Shown here piece by piece: positions 5,715 to 9,048 of a stretch of DNA of 9,048 bases. This stretch comes from Lachnospiraceae bacterium UBA3332 (GTDB taxonomy: Bacteria > Bacillota > Clostridia > Lachnospirales > Lachnospiraceae), in the NCBI GenBank assembly GCA_002361095.1, contig DERU01000136.1:4545-13592 (forward strand), read 5' to 3'. The first letter of the stretch is position 1, and each line of letters begins with the position of its first letter. Below the pieces are notes generated by a model. The model was not told the DNA's origin and did no database searches. It was given only the letters and a program-made list of their open reading frames with translations. Made by a program: the position numbers and the translations under genes.

Positions 5715-6875
5715 ATGGACAAGAATAAGAGCCCGCGTGATGAAAAGCTGGTGCAAGAATTGTATGATAAGCTGGACTGGTATACTTTTCAGGCAAATGA
5801 TGAAGAATTTGACCCAAAACAGGTGCAAATGATTCTGGATCTGCTGGACAGTCTGGATCCGATGGCGGACAGGGGCCGTAGGAAGCAGAAGACATTCGTC
5901 AAAGAACAGCCGGATACACAGGCATCCCCGACAGGGGATGAGAGATTTCCGGCACGCAATGCTGACGAAGCCTTTGAACGTTTCAAAAAAAAATATAATG
6001 TGACGGATGAGGATATTGCCAGAAAGAATGCGATGCCGGCGGCGAAAAGCACAAACGGCGACAAGATCGTTCCGTTCCCGATGGAGGCTTCCGGAGAACT
6101 TGCTTTTTCTGCGGAAGAAATTGACAGGATTCTCGAAAGTACGGGGTTCAGTGAAAGAAAAAACGGATTGCCCCAGGCCGAGGAAGCAGATTTTGCTGCC
6201 CCCAACTGCGATGGACGCCGCGCGGCTGGAGAGGCGACAGAAATGAACGCAAAAGGGACTAAGAATCGCAAGTTTCGTTTTGTGCCGAGCACCTGGGGAA
6301 AAATCGCAATTACTTTTGTTGCTGTGGCTGGGATGGGCACCATGCTGACGCTTGGAACCAGCGCAGTGAAACAGAAATCATTTCTGGAGACAGTGGAGAA
6401 CGGAATCAGCAGTATGCGGATGATCGTAACGGGGAACGAACAGGAGCGGGAATTCATAGGGCAGGATGAAAATGAAGAAAAAATTTATTTTGATTCGTGG
6501 GATGATGTGAGAAAAGAGAATCCGGAAGTACTTGTGCCAAATTATATTCCAGAGGGAATGAAGCTGGAGGAACTTTATGGATTTAATGTTGGAAATCATA
6601 TAACATATAAAGGCCGATATTCTAATCAGAATTCTGAGGAACTATTATGGATTCTTATTGAGTATTTCGAAAAAGAGTATGCTGATTTAGAGTTGACTCA
6701 TGTAAATGAATGGGTTCCATTGAATATTGATAAAGATATAAACAAAAAAGATGATGTTAAATATTATCAGCGTGAAGAGAGTTTTAAAGTACTTTGGTCA
6801 GAGGGAAAATGTGTCTATAGCATTGAATGGGAAAATTTAGACGATATTGAACAAATACGAATAAATATGAACTGA
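5715..6875 (+). CDS. single-span membrane anti-sigma-like protein with DUF4367-like extracellular domain
   Basis: A 386-residue protein with three parts. The cytoplasmic N-terminus (1-195) is acidic to charged, with helical DEKLVQELYDKL and DPKQVQMILDLLDSLDP, the probable sigma-binding part. One membrane helix lies at about 196-216 (GKIAITFVAVAGMGTML), preceded by basic KNRKFRF. The extracellular domain (about 255-386) has FDSWDDVRKENPEVLVPNYI and PEGMKLEELYG, the pattern I associate with DUF4367 domains of clostridial anti-sigma proteins. The ATG at 5715 is favoured over the GTG at 5706 because AAGGGAAG (5698-5705) is spaced correctly only for it. Base composition falls from about 55% GC (6001-6060) to 30% (6601-6660) and 23% (6721-6780) by hand count, so the sensor end differs in origin or has drifted. 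It likely holds the sigma factor inactive until an outside signal. Confidence 0.8.
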   Translation: MDKNKSPRDEKLVQELYDKLDWYTFQANDEEFDPKQVQMILDLLDSLDPMADRGRRKQKTFVKEQPDTQASPTGDERFPARNADEAFERFKKKYNVTDEDIARKNAMPAAKSTNGDKIVPFPMEASGELAFSAEEIDRILESTGFSERKNGLPQAEEADFAAPNCDGRRAAGEATEMNAKGTKNRKFRFVPSTWGKIAITFVAVAGMGTMLTLGTSAVKQKSFLETVENGISSMRMIVTGNEQEREFIGQDENEEKIYFDSWDDVRKENPEVLVPNYIPEGMKLEELYGFNVGNHITYKGRYSNQNSEELLWILIEYFEKEYADLELTHVNEWVPLNIDKDINKKDDVKYYQREESFKVLWSEGKCVYSIEWENLDDIEQIRINMN

Positions 6876-6892
6876 AATATTATGTAGATTTG

Positions 6893-6920
6893 TAAGGCCA
6901 TGGAAACGTGGCCTTATTTT
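6893..6920 (+). terminator. intrinsic terminator after the anti-sigma gene
   Basis: TAAGGCCA (6893-6900) pairs perfectly with TGGCCTTA (6909-6916) and is followed by TTTTATTTG. It closes the XRE-sigma-anti-sigma operon and makes the secreted-protein gene a separate unit or a read-through target. Confidence 0.8.
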
Positions 6921-6921
6921 A

Positions 6922-6997
6922 TTTGTAACCATTTTGTTTGTCTGTGGAATAAAGACACGAAGGCATGTCGATTCTTTACAGAAATAATGGTTACAAA
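6922..6997 (+). promoter_or_regulatory. long imperfect hairpin abutting the secreted-protein start
   Basis: TTTGTAACCATT (6922-6933) is perfectly inverted at 6986-6997 (AATGGTTACAAA), whose last base directly precedes the ATG at 6998. Inside, TCTGT (6941-6945) pairs with ACAGA (6978-6982), and AAAG (6951-6954) with CTTT (6974-6977). In RNA this would bury the translation start region, which has no strong ribosome site. The role may be translational control or a recombination/insertion scar. Confidence 0.5.
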
Positions 6998-7393
6998 ATG
7001 AAAAAAAGAATCGCAATATGTTTAATTTTAATAATGATTATGGGAATGACTATACAGGCAAATGCAGCTAGTGGCACTTTGTCAAATTGCATTCTTTCGA
7101 TTAGTTGTGCATCGGATGGGGTAAAGGTGTCATTTAGCGAAAACGCAACCGATCAGGCTGATGTGATTGGATGTAAGAATATTGTGTTGGAAGAGAAAAC
7201 AGGTGTGTTTTCTTGGAGACAGATAGATATACAAGGCGGATCAGTAAATAAATCATATGAGTATGGCGGAAGTGCTACCTATACTGGAGCTACAAAAGGA
7301 AAAACTTATCGCGCTACTTGCACCCACTATGCAATATTTGGAGGTAAAACAGTAACACTTCCGGGTTCTACTGGTGAAATGGTTTATAATTAA
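6998..7393 (+). CDS. small secreted four-cysteine protein
   Basis: From the ATG at 6998 the product is 131 residues with a classical signal peptide: MKKR, a hydrophobic core (IAICLILIMIMGMTI) and AxA cleavage ANA just before ASGTLSN, so the mature protein starts near residue 24. The mature part has four cysteines (31, 37, 59, 108), enough for two disulfides, and is rich in Ser, Gly, Thr and beta-forming residues, as in SYEYGGSATYTGATKGKTYR. An upstream in-frame ATG at 6965 would add eleven residues ahead of the signal peptide; its GAAGG is too close, so 6998 is preferred, though it too lacks a good ribosome site. I know similar small secreted proteins from Clostridia but no function. It is AT-rich like the sensor end of the preceding anti-sigma gene and may be its regulon member or ligand. 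Confidence 0.75.
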   Translation: MKKRIAICLILIMIMGMTIQANAASGTLSNCILSISCASDGVKVSFSENATDQADVIGCKNIVLEEKTGVFSWRQIDIQGGSVNKSYEYGGSATYTGATKGKTYRATCTHYAIFGGKTVTLPGSTGEMVYN

Positions 7394-7910
7394 GTTCCTC
7401 GGAATTTAAGGGACGCTGAATCTTGTATATCAGAAATGATAGTTTATTGATTTCAGGCATTAGTCGGGAGAGTGGATTTAAGGGAGAATATGTATATATG
7501 CAGATTTTGACTTGCCTTGTGACATATCTCAATTTCCTAATCCACTAATATGTCTCAACCTACAAAATTTAAATATAAATTCCAAAGTAAGGATTTGCGT
7601 TAGAAGGTGGAGGCATGCTCTTAACAAGATCAGGAACTTTTGCCGGAAATCATGTCATGATGTCATAAGAGATGTGGCTCCTGTCCTAAAAATAGTGATT
7701 ATGTGAAAGGAAGCTGTTGGGGTTTTCATTCTGTCAGGCTTGTGTAAACAGATCGCTTCATCAAAAGTCCTTTTTCTGAAAATGCTATGAGTAGTCTGGA
7801 TTCTTGGGAAAAAAGATTTTGGCGTTCGTTTTGCAGGGTAAACAGTTCTATTACAAACATGCCTTCAAAAATACAAAAACGAAAGGGAAAATTCTGTAAA
7901 GAATCTTCGA
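7394..7910. other. AT-rich gene-poor stretch
   Basis: No reading frame here has a convincing start, ribosome site and protein-like composition together. Small hairpins exist: AGTGGATT (7471-7478) with AATCCACT (7539-7546), and GACATAT (7521-7527) with ATATGTC (7548-7554). A 64-codon plus-strand frame at 7512-7706 lacks an ATG start and looks accidental. The stretch may hold a decayed gene or the remains of an insertion. Confidence 0.5.
7726..7860 (-). CDS. possible 44-aa minus-strand ORF or gene remnant
   Basis: Reading leftward from an ATG at 7860-7858 to a TGA at 7728-7726 gives 44 residues with fairly protein-like composition (contains FTLQNERQNLFSQESRLL and FSEKGLLMKRS). AAGG lies only one or two bases before the ATG, too near for normal initiation. 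No family is recognised. It might be the surviving end of a decayed gene; chance is equally possible. Confidence 0.2.
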   Translation of the reverse strand: MFVIELFTLQNERQNLFSQESRLLIAFSEKGLLMKRSVYTSLTE

Positions 7911-7943
7911 CAAGGCCGGTTAGTCAAATAACCGGCCTTGTTT
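7911..7943 (+). terminator. perfect 12-bp hairpin, probable terminator
   Basis: CAAGGCCGGTTA (7911-7922) pairs perfectly with TAACCGGCCTTG (7929-7940) around GTCAAA, followed by only TTT. The stem is strong but the T-run short, so termination may be partial. It closes the AT-rich stretch that begins after the anti-sigma operon. Confidence 0.5.
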
Positions 7944-7971
7944 ATGGCTAGGGAGAATAGCAGTAAATAAC

Positions 7972-8001
7972 GTAACGGTTCAGACTTGTCTGAACCGTTA
8001 C
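7972..8001. repeat. perfect 14-bp palindromic repeat
   Basis: GTAACGGTTCAGAC (7972-7985) and GTCTGAACCGTTAC (7988-8001) are exact reverse complements separated by TT. It has no T-run and is too tight for an ordinary terminator loop, though it could form a 12-pair stem with a six-base loop. It looks like an intergenic palindromic repeat of the kind dispersed in Lachnospiraceae genomes. That comparison is from general familiarity, not a search. Confidence 0.55.
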
Positions 8002-8023
8002 CAAGCATGCTCTGTTTCTTTTA

Positions 8024-8128
8024 TGGGGTGGGAATTTTTCCGCTTTGGATGTTGTCTCCGGAAAATGTCCGTCCCCGCCCTACGCTGCCGTCCGTCCTCC
8101 GGTTTGGCCCAAGCCCTTTCCCACCCCA
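8024..8128. repeat. 105-bp structured element: 11-bp inverted repeat around a GC-rich core
   Basis: TGGGGTGGGAA (8024-8034) is perfectly inverted at 8118-8128 (TTCCCACCCCA). The core is pyrimidine- and GC-rich, contains the direct repeat GTCCGTCC (8067-8074 and 8090-8097), and on the reverse strand CCGGA can pair with TCCGG. It stands out strongly from the AT-rich surroundings. It may be a dispersed repeat or a structured RNA; neither is proven. Confidence 0.45.
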
Positions 8129-8346
8129 CGCTCTAGGCCGCGGTTATTATTGAAGAATTAGTAATTGCAAATGCCGGTAAAATGTGATAAACTTTTGCCA
8201 TAACAATTCACGAGCATATGTTTTCAGGAAATCCGGTCTTTCAATCAAAAATTCTTTTTTCAGAAACTTTATGCTTACAATCCCAACCAACATGCAGGAG
8301 TAACTGAAAAAAGAGCAGGCTCCTGCCATACAGAAAGGAGCAGGCT
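8129..8346. other. leader region of the Rpn gene
   Basis: No gene is visible. A weak promoter is possible: TTCTTT (8253-8258), 17 bases, TACAAT (8276-8281). The palindrome GCAGGCTCCTGC (8315-8326) precedes the gene. Its GCTCCT (8319-8324) can instead pair with AGGAGC (8336-8341), which contains the ribosome site. GAGCAGGCT occurs twice, at 8313-8321 and 8338-8346. Confidence 0.35.
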
Positions 8347-9048
8347 ATGGGTGACAGACTGCAGATTTTACGCAACCACAAAGACAACGTATTCCGGAGG
8401 CTGTACCGGGAAAAAAAGGAACTGTTGGAACTGTACAATGCGCTGAATGGCACGGATTACACCGACGAAGGGGCGCTGGAGGTGTTTCGCCTGGAGAATG
8501 CCATTTATATGAATATCAGGAATGATGTATCCTTCCTATTGAGTTCGGAACTGAATTTGTATGAACAGCAAAGTTCCTGCAACCCGAACATGCCTCTGCG
8601 CGACTTAGGCTATATATCGCGCTTGCTGGATAAGTACACCAAAAACATGACGGTATACAGCGACACGCTGGTGAGGATACCGGTTCCCCGATTTGTGGTG
8701 TTTTATAACGGAACGAAGGAACAGCCGGAGAGAAAGACCATGAAGCTGTCTGACGCTTATGAAAAGGCGGTGGAAGACCCGGACTTGGAACTGAAAGTGC
8801 TGATGCTGAACATCAACCTTGGAAAGAACCGTGAACTGATGGAAAAAAGTAAAACCCTGCTGGGGTACAGCACGCTGGTAGAGCGGATCCGAAGCCACGC
8901 GAAGGAAATGTCGATCCATGAAGCAGCAGATCTGGCAGTGACGGAATGTATCCGGGAGGGGGTGTTGGCAGACTTTTTGTCGCAGCAAAGGGCGGAGGTA
9001 GTGGCGATGTCAATATTTGAATATGATGAAGAGAGGGAACGGCAGAAG
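8347..9048 (+). CDS. Rpn family recombination-promoting nuclease/putative transposase, 3' end outside the window
   Basis: From the ATG at 8347 (AGGAG at 8336-8340) the frame is open for 234 codons to the window end, so the product is C-terminally incomplete. Rpn proteins are PD-(D/E)XK endonucleases related to transposases that promote RecA-independent recombination; they are multi-copy in Lachnospiraceae. The core is visible: ENAIYMNIRNDVSFLL with the acidic D60, NLYEQQSSCNPNMPLRD with E73-x-Q75, and the following strand VPRFVVFYNG (113-122). The Q in the ExQ/K position is what I recall as normal for this subgroup. The C-terminal part is helical (HEAADLAVTECIREGVLADF, then a charged stretch ending in EERERQK). 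It lies next to repeats and gene-poor DNA, consistent with a mobile or recombining locus. The reverse-strand frames over it are shadows. Confidence 0.88.
   Translation, partial: MGDRLQILRNHKDNVFRRLYREKKELLELYNALNGTDYTDEGALEVFRLENAIYMNIRNDVSFLLSSELNLYEQQSSCNPNMPLRDLGYISRLLDKYTKNMTVYSDTLVRIPVPRFVVFYNGTKEQPERKTMKLSDAYEKAVEDPDLELKVLMLNINLGKNRELMEKSKTLLGYSTLVERIRSHAKEMSIHEAADLAVTECIREGVLADFLSQQRAEVVAMSIFEYDEERERQK

Larger units (their letters stand above)
6966..7912. repeat. inverted repeat pair flanking the secreted-protein gene
   Basis: GATTCTTTACAGAA (6970-6983) is perfectly inverted at 7892-7905. TGTC continues the match outward on both sides after a 3-base insertion on the right (6966-6969; complement at 7909-7912). 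Just outside lie AGGCA (6961-6965) and AGGCC (7913-7917). These could be the ends of a cassette of about 950 bp holding the secreted-protein gene and the gene-poor stretch after it. A 14-bp chance pair is not excluded. Confidence 0.35.

Noticed and set aside
5789..6457. Minus-strand frame of 222 codons inside the anti-sigma gene
   Set aside because: Ser-rich antisense shadow; the plus-strand frame has a clear domain layout.
7512..7706. 64-codon plus-strand frame
   Set aside because: It has no ATG, no ribosome site and no recognisable motif, and lies in AT-rich DNA where such frames arise by chance.
7787..7951. 54-codon plus-strand frame beginning at an ATG
   Set aside because: It reads straight through the perfect hairpin at 7911-7940, lacks a ribosome site and resembles no protein.
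1..9048. CRISPR array, tRNA or rRNA genes
   Set aside because: No regularly spaced repeats and no tRNA- or rRNA-like sequence were seen on either strand.

Overview
The window looks like a chromosomal segment of a Gram-positive Clostridia bacterium, most likely a Lachnospiraceae gut commensal of the Blautia/Clostridium cluster XIVa type. The basis is strong AGGAGG-type ribosome sites, extended -10 promoters, moderate GC in the core genes, a PepD-type M20 dipeptidase, a sigma factor/anti-sigma pair of clostridial type and an Rpn-family PD-(D/E)XK nuclease of the kind abundant in that family. This is inference from protein style; no rRNA or tRNA is present to fix the taxon.

Region 1 (1-2072) is ordinary metabolism. 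The end of a small hypothetical gene is followed by a clear promoter and a tight three-gene operon: ridA (enamine/imine deaminase), a TTG-initiated shikimate-kinase-like gene, and an EamA/DMT ten-helix transporter.

Region 2 (2073-3063) is intergenic and busy. A 577-bp unit (2156-2732) is bounded by perfect 15-bp inverted repeats and by near-perfect 9-bp direct repeats. It carries no transposase, but it has two intrinsic terminators and a 54-aa ribbon-helix-helix DNA-binding protein with its own promoter. Immediately after it lie a promoter, a structured leader, a 37-aa single-span membrane protein and a terminator or attenuator just upstream of pepD.

Region 3 (3064-4512) is pepD, a complete metal-dependent aminoacyl-histidine dipeptidase.

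Region 4 (4513-7393) is a candidate regulatory module: an XRE-type helix-turn-helix regulator, a sigma-70-family sigma factor with a hydrophobic C-terminal tail, and a single-span membrane anti-sigma-like protein with a DUF4367-like extracellular domain. A small secreted four-cysteine protein follows, behind a terminator and a long hairpin. Base composition drops sharply inside the anti-sigma gene, from about 55% to 25-35% GC in hand-counted lines. The low GC continues through the secreted protein, so the extracellular sensor and the secreted protein may have arrived or diverged together.

Region 5 (7394-8346) has no convincing gene. It holds an inverted-repeat partner of the sequence in front of the secreted gene, then a cluster of three perfect inverted repeats, one enclosing a GC-rich block. 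Region 6 (8347-end) is the 5' part of an Rpn-family recombination-promoting nuclease that runs off the window.

The best candidates for something undescribed are the XRE-sigma-anti-sigma-secreted-protein module with its exchanged AT-rich sensor end, and the transposase-free 577-bp element carrying a lone RHH repressor.
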